Of a DNA stretch of 64,000 bases, positions 53,044 to 60,515 are shown one piece after another. Positions within the stretch are counted from its first letter, which is position 1. The number at the start of each line of letters is the position of its first letter. The notes under the pieces were generated by a model. It was given only the letters and a program-made list of their open reading frames with translations. It did no database searches and was not told the DNA's origin. Source of the DNA: JANRIG01 sp033765235. GTDB taxonomy: Bacteria; Bacteroidota; Bacteroidia; Cytophagales; UBA9547. The DNA lies in the NCBI GenBank assembly GCA_033765235.1, contig JANRIG010000032.1:58428-122427 (forward strand), written 5' to 3'. The translations under genes were made by a program, and so were the position numbers.

Positions 53044-53505
53044 TTAAAAATCTGCAATGATTAGTTTTTTCATCCCCATCATATTCTTGAACGCCCCTGG
53101 TTTTTTAGTGAGCTCTTCCCAATTTTGTGGGCACACCTGCCAGCTAAGTCCGTATTTATCCTTGAGCCACCCACACACACTTTCTTCACCTCCATTTGCT
53201 GTGAGTGCATTCCAGTAGTAGTCTATTTCTGCTTGGTCTTTGCAGGGTATCATAAACGATACAGACTCATTGAACTTGAATAGCGGACCTGCATTGATGC
53301 CAATAAATCGCATACCCATAATTTCAAATTCAACAGTAAGAACCTTACCTGCAAAGTCATGTTGAAATTCGGCAAGTCCTTCGGCTTGTGTCTTTGGATA
53401 ATAAGTAGTGTTAATTATTTTCCCGTCTTTAAATATTGACAGGTAATATTCAGAGGCTTCTTTTGCATTGCCGTCAAACCAAAGGTTTGGAATTATTTTT
53501 TGCAT
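53044..53505 (-). CDS. VOC-fold protein of the PhnB-like family
   Basis: A 153-residue protein with the PhnB/3-demethylubiquinone-methyltransferase-like VOC pattern: I-I-P-N-L-W-F-D-G-N-A-K-E-A at the start, E-F-E-I-M-G-M-R-F-I-G-I-N-A-G-P near 58-73, S-F-M-I-P-C near 82-87, D-Y-Y-W-N-A-L near 94-100, C-G-W-L-K-D-K-Y-G-L-S-W-Q near 110-122, and A-F-K-N-M-M near 138-143. Members of this group are cytoplasmic and mostly uncharacterised; the link to ubiquinone methylation is only a name. Repeat R3 lies just upstream. Confidence 0.8.
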   Translation of the reverse strand: MQKIIPNLWFDGNAKEASEYYLSIFKDGKIINTTYYPKTQAEGLAEFQHDFAGKVLTVEFEIMGMRFIGINAGPLFKFNESVSFMIPCKDQAEIDYYWNALTANGGEESVCGWLKDKYGLSWQVCPQNWEELTKKPGAFKNMMGMKKLIIADF

Positions 53506-53517
53506 AATGTTTAAAGT

Positions 53518-53575
53518 TTAATCTGCTCCTTGGTCTGTGACTCACAAAACCGATGTAAAGGGGTATGTCATTAAG
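53518..53575. repeat. Short intergenic repeat, copy R3 (shortened)
   Basis: TGCTCCTTGGTCTG, CTCACA and GATGTAAAG occur in the same order as in R1, with the central part missing. It lies between the VOC gene start and the caspase-like gene end. Confidence 0.45.
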
Positions 53576-53606
53576 TAAATAACATATTATATATCAATAT
53601 GTTATA

Positions 53607-54911
53607 TTATTTTAAAGTATAATTTTTCCAAGTGTCTGCTATACTTTCACTCACTATCACTTGTGGGTTTTGCGCTTTGTCATTTACTATTACAGACTGC
53701 ATACCTACATTTTTGGTTAAATATTCGCTCAGTTCGCGGTAGGTAATGTTGGCATTTGTTTCTTTGATTTTTTTGAGCAAAAAATAGGTGAATATGCCAT
53801 GTTGCTTATCTTTATATGGCAATGATGATTGCTCCCCACTGCTGGCACTGAATACTACTATATTGCCACTTATTTTTTCTTCTTTGGGTTTTACTTTTAC
53901 ACCTCTTGCTGCTATAAGACCTTGATTGCGTGCACCTCCGCTAAAACATGCATCTATGAATACTGTGATAGATTTGGACGGATTTTCGGTTAATTTTTTA
54001 TATAAGTCTTCTAATTTTATGCCGTCGGTAGGGTTTTTGCCTGATACATCTACAGGTATGAGGTAAGGCTCTTTTGTCACCTCGTCGGGCAAGCCATGAC
54101 CGGCATAGTAGATGAATATTTCAGCATCGCCTTGTAAGCTTTTGCTCATAAGTGTGAGTTTACTAATGGCTTGCTTAAACTTGCCTGTGGTAGCATTGAG
54201 TGCAAATACTATCTGTGCTTCAGGCACTCCCAAATAGTTTATGGCATATTCTCTGAATGCGCTGGCATCATTTTGGGCAAAGTCTACATTGCTTTCGCTG
54301 GTGAGCTCCGACTGAAAACTTTTATAATCTTCGTTGCCTACCACGAGCGCAATCCTGTTTTCTTTGGGCGTTGCTACTTTTTTCAGGTCATTGTCCACAT
54401 CTGAGTATTTGTTGTATTGATAGGTAGTGGAGGCAGCAGCAGCAGGTGCTGTAGTAACTGGTGTTGTAGTTACAGGTACAATTTTTACCTCTTTTATAGG
54501 TTCTTTTTCTTTTGCAGGTACGTTTAAGTTTATATTCACATATTTTTCGTACTGATACCAGCTGCCTGTAATACCATCTATGATTAATGCAATTCCAAAA
54601 TGTAAATTAAAAGTTAATATATCTAATACTAAAGGTACAGCATTAAGTTTTCTGTTTAATGTATAATTTGCAGGTTCATACCCTTCTTTTTCGAGGGTAA
54701 TGGTGTAAGCACTTTTATTAGGGTCTTCTCCTTTTCTGGCTATGGGTATGCTGCATGGGGTCACATAAGGCATTTCTTTGTTATTCAATCTTACTTTTGC
54801 ACCCTGCTGGTTAGATACTATGCGCACAGTTTGCTGGTTGCCATAAAAAATGGTACCGCATCCTGTAAATATTAACGAGGTAATGATGATGTATATTACA
54901 TTAATCTTCAT
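53607..54911 (-). CDS. Caspase-fold (C14) lipoprotein with PEGA-like domain
   Basis: A 434-residue lipoprotein with lipobox L-I-F-T-G-C18. Residues about 27-85 resemble a PEGA-type beta domain (G-A-K-V-R-L-N-N, T-I-T-L-E-K-E-G-Y-E-P). A hydrophobic segment (92-117) and a Thr/Pro/Ala linker (146-165) follow. The caspase domain (about 184-430) starts R-I-A-L-V-V-G-N-E-D-Y and has catalytic H272 in Y-Y-A-G-H-G and C322 in D-A-C-F-S-G-G, so both dyad residues are kept. Bacterial caspases cleave after basic or acidic residues; several act in immunity or cell death, others in envelope biology. Membrane anchoring in the periplasm suggests the latter. No effector partner is adjacent. Confidence 0.85.
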   Translation of the reverse strand: MKINVIYIIITSLIFTGCGTIFYGNQQTVRIVSNQQGAKVRLNNKEMPYVTPCSIPIARKGEDPNKSAYTITLEKEGYEPANYTLNRKLNAVPLVLDILTFNLHFGIALIIDGITGSWYQYEKYVNINLNVPAKEKEPIKEVKIVPVTTTPVTTAPAAAASTTYQYNKYSDVDNDLKKVATPKENRIALVVGNEDYKSFQSELTSESNVDFAQNDASAFREYAINYLGVPEAQIVFALNATTGKFKQAISKLTLMSKSLQGDAEIFIYYAGHGLPDEVTKEPYLIPVDVSGKNPTDGIKLEDLYKKLTENPSKSITVFIDACFSGGARNQGLIAARGVKVKPKEEKISGNIVVFSASSGEQSSLPYKDKQHGIFTYFLLKKIKETNANITYRELSEYLTKNVGMQSVIVNDKAQNPQVIVSESIADTWKNYTLK

Positions 54912-54980
54912 ATATAACTCATAGCTTATGTGTATGCAATTTTATACAAAATAATTATTAAAACAATAAAAAATGTAATC

Positions 54981-55688
54981 TCAAAATTTTACCCCAAACT
55001 CCCAAGCTATGTAATCATTGTGCCAAGTAAAGTTATTTTTGTCATTGGCTATGCCTGTACTGCCATGGTTGGCATCGAGCAGCCCACGCCCATATAATAT
55101 AGAGGTGAAAATAATAAAATCACCGCCCAACTCATACTCCACACCGGGGGCAAAAGTGAAGTTAAGGTTAAAGTTATTGATATCTTGCGAATAATATATG
55201 ATTTGGCCTCCATTGGTTTTTTGATAGTTGCTTTTGTCATTGTTGGAGGCTCCTGTCATGTAATCAAGGGCAAAGCCTGCACCAACGGTAATTTTTAACC
55301 TGTCTGCCACCTCATTGGATATAAATTTTGCCGTTAGGGGTAGTTGTATCACTTGCATGGTGTAGTTGTTGTTTATAGTATTATTAATAGTAGATGTGAT
55401 GGTGACAATGCCATATCCGGACCCATGGTGGTAATAATTGAGCCCTGTGCCAAATACAAAATTATCGCTCAGGTAATAATCAAATACAAAGCCCAGCCCA
55501 CCTCTCAGTTTGGTGCCACTGCCTGTATATTCATACCTTATGCCTGCAGCATCTGCCCATACCTCCGGCGATACTCTACTCCATGCCAAGGCAGGGTACA
55601 GCTTGATACCAAACCTGTATTGCTTTTGGGCATGTATGCTGCCTGCCGCCATGATAATTAATAAAACTACTAAAACCTTATGATACAC
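54981..55688 (-). CDS. Outer-membrane beta-barrel protein (porin-like)
   Basis: A 235-residue protein with signal peptide (about 1-20, ending S-I-H-A-Q). Alternating strands follow: G-G-L-G-F-V-F-D-Y-Y-L-S-D-N-F-V-F-G-T-G-L-N-Y, I-Q-L-P-L-T-A-K-F, F-A-P-G-V-E-Y-E-L-G and a final W-E-F-G-V-K-F with terminal Phe. This is the eight-stranded PorT/OmpW-like barrel common in Bacteroidota. PorT itself is a T9SS component, but this protein cannot be assigned to it. It is divergent from gldB with 35 bp between the starts. Confidence 0.75.
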   Translation of the reverse strand: MYHKVLVVLLIIMAAGSIHAQKQYRFGIKLYPALAWSRVSPEVWADAAGIRYEYTGSGTKLRGGLGFVFDYYLSDNFVFGTGLNYYHHGSGYGIVTITSTINNTINNNYTMQVIQLPLTAKFISNEVADRLKITVGAGFALDYMTGASNNDKSNYQKTNGGQIIYYSQDINNFNLNFTFAPGVEYELGGDFIIFTSILYGRGLLDANHGSTGIANDKNNFTWHNDYIAWEFGVKF

Positions 55689-55723
55689 TTTTTATGCTAA
55701 TTTCACGCTTAAATTTAAAATAA

Positions 55724-56749
55724 ATGATGCTTAAAAAAACGATAATAATTGCAACTATTATCCACATTTTGCTTGGTTGTAGTGAAAAAGGCAAAAAAAC
55801 TGATGCAAACTTGCCCAACAGCAGTGCCGAGCAACCTCAAAATGATATGCCACGCAAGCCGCTCACCCTCAAAGTGGTGCGCGTAGAGCAAGAAATGTTT
55901 GCCTCCAAAACAGTAGAAAATATAGAAAATGTACTGCTCAAACATCCTAATTTTACCATTGATTTTATAAAGATAAATGAATACCCATCGAGGCAAACGG
56001 TGGTAAACTCATTTTACAACTTAGTATCAAACCCAAGTATTGATAGCATATACCATACTTGCCAAGAGCACTACGGCGATTTTTATGACATAGGAATAGG
56101 CTTAGAAACATCGTTTGAAAATATTAAGGCAAATTTCAAAGATTTTACCTATCCTGTCATCTACACTGCTATCACGGGTATGGGCAACGATATGTTTGTA
56201 AATGACAGCATGGTAGTGATAGGACTTGAGTTTTTTTTAGCCGAAAAGTCGCACTACTTGCCTCATTTTCCTACATATATACTAAAAAGATATCGCAAAG
56301 AATACATAGTGCCGCATGTGCTCATGCTCATCTCTAACAAGTATAACCATACTGACTATATAGACAACTCGCTCATAGCCGAAATGATATATTACGGCAA
56401 AAGCTACTACTTTGTATCGCAGGTATATCCTGCCTTGCATGACAGCCTCATATGCGGATACTCAGCCTCTCAAATAGCCGATTTAGAAAAAAACAGTAAT
56501 ATAGTGTGGCAACATTTTGTAGACAAAAAATTGCTTTTTGAAACCAAGCATGAAATAGTGAATAAATACATAGGTGAGCGCCCGAGTGTGACTGAGATAG
56601 GTAGCAAGTGCCCGGGGCGCATAGGCAGATGGCTTGGATGGCAGATTGTAAAAAGATATATGCAAAAAAACAAAGATACCAAACTATCCCAACTCATGTA
56701 CATGACCGATGCGCGCAAAATATTTTTTGACTCAAAATATAAACCTTGA
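55724..56749 (+). CDS. gldB: Gliding motility lipoprotein GldB
   Basis: A 341-residue lipoprotein with lipobox I-L-L-G-C19. The GldB domain shows F-Y-D-I-G-I-G-L-E, a central Y-P-V-I-Y-T-A-I-T-G-M-G-N-D, G-L-E-F-F-L near 167-172, and the strongly conserved P-G-R-I-G-R-W-L-G-W-Q-I-V near 299-311. GldB is an essential or near-essential membrane lipoprotein linked to gliding and the type IX secretion apparatus in Bacteroidota. This fits the three T9SS cargo genes in the window. Its position away from gldC is not unusual outside Flavobacterium. Confidence 0.88.
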   Translation: MMLKKTIIIATIIHILLGCSEKGKKTDANLPNSSAEQPQNDMPRKPLTLKVVRVEQEMFASKTVENIENVLLKHPNFTIDFIKINEYPSRQTVVNSFYNLVSNPSIDSIYHTCQEHYGDFYDIGIGLETSFENIKANFKDFTYPVIYTAITGMGNDMFVNDSMVVIGLEFFLAEKSHYLPHFPTYILKRYRKEYIVPHVLMLISNKYNHTDYIDNSLIAEMIYYGKSYYFVSQVYPALHDSLICGYSASQIADLEKNSNIVWQHFVDKKLLFETKHEIVNKYIGERPSVTEIGSKCPGRIGRWLGWQIVKRYMQKNKDTKLSQLMYMTDARKIFFDSKYKP

Positions 56750-56759
56750 AAAGTAATAT

Positions 56760-56767
56760 TAAATTTG
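56760..56767 (+). promoter_or_regulatory. Candidate -7 element of hicBA
   Basis: TAAATTTG fits TAnnTTTG and lies 19 bases before the hicB start codon at 56786, inside the gap after gldB. No matching -33 is seen. Confidence 0.4.
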
Positions 56768-56785
56768 TAGATAAAATCATAGAAC

Positions 56786-56989
56786 ATGAAAATCAAAGTA
56801 GTGATACATGAGGCAGAAGAAGGGGGATATTGGGCAGAAGTGCCTGCCATACCAGGTTGTATGACCCAAGGAGACACATTTGATGAATTGTTGGCAAACA
56901 TTTATGAAGCGGTAGAGGGGTGTCTTTCGATAGATATTGATACAAAGACTGTAGATGAGAAATCCAAAATATTGCAAATAGCGGTTTGA
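56786..56989 (+). CDS. hicB: HicB-type antitoxin
   Basis: A 67-residue protein with the partial RNase-H-like HicB fold: E-E-G-G-Y-W-A-E-V-P-A-I-P-G-C, M-T-Q-G-D-T-F-D-E-L-L-A-N-I-Y-E-A-V near 26-43. It lacks a C-terminal DNA-binding domain, so it would neutralise HicA but may not repress strongly on its own. It precedes hicA with a 4-bp overlap, the reverse of the order in Escherichia coli but frequent elsewhere. Confidence 0.85.
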   Translation: MKIKVVIHEAEEGGYWAEVPAIPGCMTQGDTFDELLANIYEAVEGCLSIDIDTKTVDEKSKILQIAV

Positions 56990-57183
56990 AACAAATTACA
57001 GGCAAAGAATTGTGTAAAATATTAGCTAAAAATGGCTGGCAACAAGTACGTATAAGTGGTAGCCATCACATATTTATGAAACCTAATAAAAATGATAGAA
57101 TTTCGGTGCCTGTACATGCAAACCGTAATATAAAAATTGGATTACTTAAAGCAATATTAAAAATTGCAGAAATTAATATTTAA
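56986..57183 (+). CDS. hicA: HicA-type mRNA interferase toxin
   Basis: A 65-residue double-stranded-RNA-binding-like toxin that cleaves mRNA. It has G-K-E-L-C-K-I-L-A-K-N-G-W near residues 6-18 and the catalytic G-S-H-H with H27 or H28, then N-R-N-I-K-I-G-L-L at the end. The start is TTG at 56986, overlapping the hicB stop, which would keep toxin translation low and tied to the antitoxin. Full length and catalytic His suggest an active toxin. Confidence 0.85.
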   Translation: MKQITGKELCKILAKNGWQQVRISGSHHIFMKPNKNDRISVPVHANRNIKIGLLKAILKIAEINI

Positions 57184-57224
57184 GATTATTACATCAAAAT
57201 ATAAACCATAAATAACTTTTTATA

Positions 57225-57232
57225 TAAATTTG
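57225..57232 (+). promoter_or_regulatory. Candidate -7 element directly before clpS
   Basis: TAAATTTG lies only five bases before the clpS ATG at 57237. If used, transcription would begin at or next to the start codon. Confidence 0.4.
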
Positions 57233-57236
57233 TGCC

Positions 57237-57533
57237 ATGCCTTATGTAGAAAAAACTAAGCCACTTTGGGAGTCTGACCTTGACCAAGACCCAAGCCATC
57301 AAATCATTGTGTACAATGACGAGGTCAATACATTTGCCTATGTGATAGAAACTCTCATAGAAGTGTGCGGGCACAAACCGCTGCAAGCCGAGCAGTGTAC
57401 CCTTATCATACACCACAAAGGTAAGTGTAGCGTAAAAGTAGGAAACTTCAATGAACTGGCACCTATGTGCACCGCCATTTGCGAGCGTGGCATTAGTGCA
57501 GAGTTAGTCATTAATCCGGATTATTATCATTAA
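57237..57533 (+). CDS. clpS: ATP-dependent Clp protease adaptor ClpS
   Basis: A 98-residue N-degron adaptor that delivers substrates to ClpAP/ClpC. The ligand-binding block is I-I-V-Y-N-D-E-V-N-T-F-A-Y-V-I near residues 23-37, followed by C-G-H-K-P near 44-48, Q-A-E-Q-C-T near 50-55 and I-H-H-K-G-K near 58-63. The N-D-x-V-x-T-F motif, which lines the degron pocket, is intact. It is a single gene, convergent with the arginase-fold gene after 8 bp. Confidence 0.9.
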   Translation: MPYVEKTKPLWESDLDQDPSHQIIVYNDEVNTFAYVIETLIEVCGHKPLQAEQCTLIIHHKGKCSVKVGNFNELAPMCTAICERGISAELVINPDYYH

Positions 57534-57541
57534 TATACATG

Positions 57542-58702
57542 TTACATTAACTTGGCGTGAGTGCTTATCCACCTGTTGGGCAGTTCGCCGCTGTTGGCTG
57601 TTTGGTAGTCTGAGTAGGAGCAAGCTATCACACTTACTTTTTGTAGTGTGCCTTTTTCTGTCGGGAACGGCACCTCCATCCACCACATTTCATTGATTAT
57701 ATTTTTGTAAAATATGATTTTGTGTGGCTCTTGGTCCATGGCTACAATATATTTTATATAATGCCTGCCTTCAAAGTCTAAGTCTGTCTTGCGGTTGTAA
57801 TAGCCTTCTACAAAATACCATATCATAGTGGCTATGAGTGAGGCGGTTTGCCCTTTTTGGTCTTCGGCGGGGTTATATTCATATATACCCAGCGATGATA
57901 GTTTATTACTCATGCCTGCATACCACATGAGCCTGCATATTTCCTCTCCTGTAAGTCCAAATGGTGTAGCATTGGGGTTGCCGGGAGCATCGCTCACACG
58001 CACCGCTGTGATATCTACGGTAAGCATATCTGCTTGTCTTATAATGGGCTCCATGTCTTCTATTTTTTCTTTAACAATACCTATTCTATGGTTTTCAAAA
58101 TACAGTTTTTCAAGTATTTGCAGATTTTCGGCATCGTTGAGAAAAGTTTGGTAGCCTATGTTTGAAAAGTTGAATAAATAATTGGGTTCGTGCACCAATA
58201 TGCGGTGGGTGTGGTGCTTGTTTTGCCCATGGTATGAGTTGCTCTCTAAGTCTAAGATGGCATCTATATTGGTAATAGATATATTTTTTTCAAACTTTTG
58301 GTAGGCAAGGTATTGCCCATAGTCCATATCGTGTGTGCTGCCTATGAGCACAGGCACTACCTGGTGAGAGAGCAATATTTCACACACTTCAGTGATACGC
58401 ATGTAGGTATCTTCCAGCTTTATGCCATTTCGCAGGTTGCCCATATCTGCCACGCGCAGGTTGCGTGTGCCCCGCTTGAGGCGGTATAGTTTTTTGCGTA
58501 TTTGGTCGGGAGATAGCGATATGCCTGAGGTGTATATGTTGCCACGGTCTTCTACCAGTCCTATCAGTGCAATATCTGCATTTTTCCAATCGGGTAGGGT
58601 ATCGGAGTGTATGCGTATGTGATGAAAAAAACTGTTGGGGTCTTGTATGGTTTCATATACTTCCTCATTTACCATATCAAAAAATATTTTCAATTGCTCC
58701 AT
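57542..58702 (-). CDS. Arginase-fold (formimidoylglutamase-like) protein with altered metal site
   Basis: A 386-residue member of the ureohydrolase fold. G-S-T-H124-D at 121-125 stands where arginases have G-G-x-H-S. D147-A-I-L-D151 replaces D-A-H-x-D, losing the His. T-V-D230-I-T-A-V stands for S-x-D-x-D-x-x-D, losing one Asp. The following S-D-A-P-G-N-P-N-A-T-P-F-G-L-T-G-E-E block is well kept. Bacteroidota carry a family annotated formimidoylglutamase or arginase with this sequence. The incomplete ligands suggest a different metal requirement or a non-catalytic role. It is monocistronic. Confidence 0.75.
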   Translation of the reverse strand: MEQLKIFFDMVNEEVYETIQDPNSFFHHIRIHSDTLPDWKNADIALIGLVEDRGNIYTSGISLSPDQIRKKLYRLKRGTRNLRVADMGNLRNGIKLEDTYMRITEVCEILLSHQVVPVLIGSTHDMDYGQYLAYQKFEKNISITNIDAILDLESNSYHGQNKHHTHRILVHEPNYLFNFSNIGYQTFLNDAENLQILEKLYFENHRIGIVKEKIEDMEPIIRQADMLTVDITAVRVSDAPGNPNATPFGLTGEEICRLMWYAGMSNKLSSLGIYEYNPAEDQKGQTASLIATMIWYFVEGYYNRKTDLDFEGRHYIKYIVAMDQEPHKIIFYKNIINEMWWMEVPFPTEKGTLQKVSVIACSYSDYQTANSGELPNRWISTHAKLM

Positions 58703-58779
58703 TGTTTTTTATTTATTTAGAGAATATTATCTTTGTAACGAATATTAAAATTATATATCATTGCCTATAAGTTACTGAC

Positions 58780-59298
58780 ATGTTGAAAAAAAATATTAAT
58801 ATACTATTACCCGCACTGTTAATACTATTGGCCACCCTAAGCCGATTGCTTCCTCACCCTTTTAATTTCACCCCTATAGGTGCAGTGGCACTTTTTGGCT
58901 CAGCTGTGTTTCCGAGCAGGTACATGGGTATATTTATATCGTTGGCATCTATGCTTATTACAGACAGTATTATAGGTTTTCATAGCAGTATGTGGGCAGT
59001 GTATCTGTCATTTTTTATGATAGGGGGCATAGGGCTTTTGCTTCGCAACCGTATGGGTGCTATAGCTATATTTGGAGCTTCGCTGGCATCTTCTGTATTG
59101 TTTTTTGTGGTTACCAATTTTGCGGTATGGCTGGGCTCAGGCATGTATAGTATGGATATGAAAGGGCTCACCGAGTGCTTTGTGATGGCTATTCCATTTT
59201 TTGGCAATACATTTGGTGGAGATATATTTTATTGTATAGTGCTCTTTGGCAGCTATGCGCTGAGCAAGCGGGTGTGGCCTTCTGTACAGTGGGCTTAG
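58780..59298 (+). CDS. DUF6580-type integral membrane protein
   Basis: A 172-residue protein with five or six membrane helices. F-N-F-T-P-I-G-A-V-A-L-F-G-S-A near residues 28-42 and the L-I-T-D-S-I-I-G-F-H segment near 59-68 are typical of the DUF6580 family. F-F-G-N-T-F-G-G-D near 138-146 completes the pattern. Helix number and Gly-rich pattern recall the substrate-binding S-components of ECF vitamin transporters, so a transport role is possible but unproved. It converges on the DedA gene with a 4-bp gap. Confidence 0.75.
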   Translation: MLKKNINILLPALLILLATLSRLLPHPFNFTPIGAVALFGSAVFPSRYMGIFISLASMLITDSIIGFHSSMWAVYLSFFMIGGIGLLLRNRMGAIAIFGASLASSVLFFVVTNFAVWLGSGMYSMDMKGLTECFVMAIPFFGNTFGGDIFYCIVLFGSYALSKRVWPSVQWA

Positions 59299-59302
59299 TT
59301 TA

Positions 59303-59944
59303 TTAAGCCTTTTTTTGCATTTTGTGCTTTATATATTCTATTGCAGGAGGTAATACAGAGAGTATTATGATAGCTACGATGACTAAGGTAAAGTTTTTCT
59401 TTACGGCAGGAATGTTGCCAAAATAATATCCTAATAATGAAAATCCTACAATCCATAACGCAGCACCTATGATGTTGTACATTATAAATTTGCTGTATTT
59501 CATGGTGCCTACACCTGCCACAAAAGGTGCAAAGGTACGTATGATAGGGATAAATCTTGCAAAGATGATAGTTTTGCCACCATGTTTATCGTAAAATTCC
59601 TGTGTTTTGGTAAGATATTCTTTTTTGAGCAGACTGTAGTTTTTGTTGAACACTTGCGGACCTATCCACTTGCCTATGTGATAGTTGAGCGTATCGCCCA
59701 ATACAGCAGCGATAAATAATAGTATGCAAATAAGGGCAATGTCCAAATCGCCTTTGGCAGCAAATGCGCCTGCTGCAAATAGTAGAGAGTCGCCGGGGAG
59801 CAGCGGCATTATCACTAGCCCTGTTTCTATAAATATAATAGCAAATAATATAGCATAAGTAGCTGTGCCATATTGAGTGATGATTTCAGAAAGATGTGTA
59901 TCAAGGTGCAGAAAAAGGTCTATGAATGATTTGATATATTCCAT
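59303..59944 (-). CDS. DedA-family membrane protein
   Basis: A 213-residue protein with five hydrophobic segments. The DedA hallmarks are F-I-E-T-G-L-V-I-M-P-L-L-P-G-D-S-L-L-F near residues 40-58, L-G-D-T-L-N-Y-H-I-G near 82-91, and F-A-R-F-I-P-I-I-R-T-F-A-P-F-V-A-G near 127-143. DedA proteins are inner-membrane lipid scramblases or flippases, some recycling undecaprenyl phosphate. The key Glu/Asp and Arg residues are present. It is the last resident gene before the cassette-like region. Confidence 0.88.
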   Translation of the reverse strand: MEYIKSFIDLFLHLDTHLSEIITQYGTATYAILFAIIFIETGLVIMPLLPGDSLLFAAGAFAAKGDLDIALICILLFIAAVLGDTLNYHIGKWIGPQVFNKNYSLLKKEYLTKTQEFYDKHGGKTIIFARFIPIIRTFAPFVAGVGTMKYSKFIMYNIIGAALWIVGFSLLGYYFGNIPAVKKNFTLVIVAIIILSVLPPAIEYIKHKMQKKA

Positions 59945-60085
59945 AAATATTGATTAATATGGCTGCAAAAATAGGAAAATATTTGAGATTTAAGATTTGA
60001 AATAAATATGTTAAATTTTTTAAGGAATAGAGATGGATTGTAGAATGATAGATAGAGCCCACGGATGTACAGACATATAGCCCAG
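59945..60085. other. Spacer between dedA and the first attC-like element
   Basis: About 140 A+T-rich bases without an open frame. It is the left boundary of the cassette cluster. No integrase gene, attI-like site or promoter directed into the cluster can be recognised here. Confidence 0.5.
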
Positions 60086-60215
60086 CCAACAACACGTGTT
60101 TTGCGTCAGGCGGGGTGACTTGCTTTTATTCAAGTTTCTGCCTCAGTTGATCTCGTCTTTAAGGACGAGATGCTCTGAAATCCCACACCTTTGCCAAGCC
60201 CCAATCCGTATGCAC
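60086..60215 (+). repeat. attC-like element S1 (left edge of cassette cluster)
   Basis: The left edge is AACACGTGTTTTGCGTCAGG (60091-60110) and the right edge CCGTATGCAC (60206-60215). An inner hairpin ATCTCGTC/GACGAGAT with loop TTTAAG lies at 60150-60171. The first 94 bases differ from S2 at about seven positions by eye. Confidence 0.7.
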
Positions 60216-60261
60216 AATTCTAAAACCGCAAAAAAACGAATCATATGACGTGAAAATTTTG

Positions 60262-60269
60262 TAAATTTG
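60262..60269 (+). promoter_or_regulatory. Candidate -7 element of the Fic cassette
   Basis: TAAATTTG lies 25 bases before the antitoxin start codon at 60294, inside the cassette, so the unit may carry its own promoter. No -33 TTG is visible at the normal distance. Confidence 0.35.
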
Positions 60270-60293
60270 AAGACAAATTAAGACTGAAAAAGT

Positions 60294-60515
60294 ATGTTGA
60301 AATCAATAGAAATAGACAGAAGTAACCTGACAATAATGGGTGTGAAATTTTCAGACTTGAAAACACTTGAAAGCACTGCAAATGCCTTAGGAAGCAATAT
60401 GTTTGAAGGGTTTAAACCAACACCAAAAGGTATTGAAATAATAAGGGACTATGTGACAGGAAAAATATCACTAACAGAACTTGTGACATTTGCCAAACAA
60501 AAAGCCTATGTCTAA
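60294..60515 (+). CDS. VbhA-like antitoxin of a Fic toxin
   Basis: A 73-residue protein. Near the middle, S-N-M-F-E-G (about residues 36-41) fits the inhibitory motif (S/T)-x-x-x-E-(G/N) whose Glu blocks ATP binding in class I Fic modules. The following P-T-P-K-G-I-E-I-I-R-D-Y-V-T-G-K-I-S-L-T-E-L is like the helix pair after that motif in VbhA proteins. It overlaps the fic start by 8 bp, the normal toxin-antitoxin arrangement. As the downstream toxin frame is broken, this antitoxin may be free of its partner. Confidence 0.75.
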   Translation: MLKSIEIDRSNLTIMGVKFSDLKTLESTANALGSNMFEGFKPTPKGIEIIRDYVTGKISLTELVTFAKQKAYV

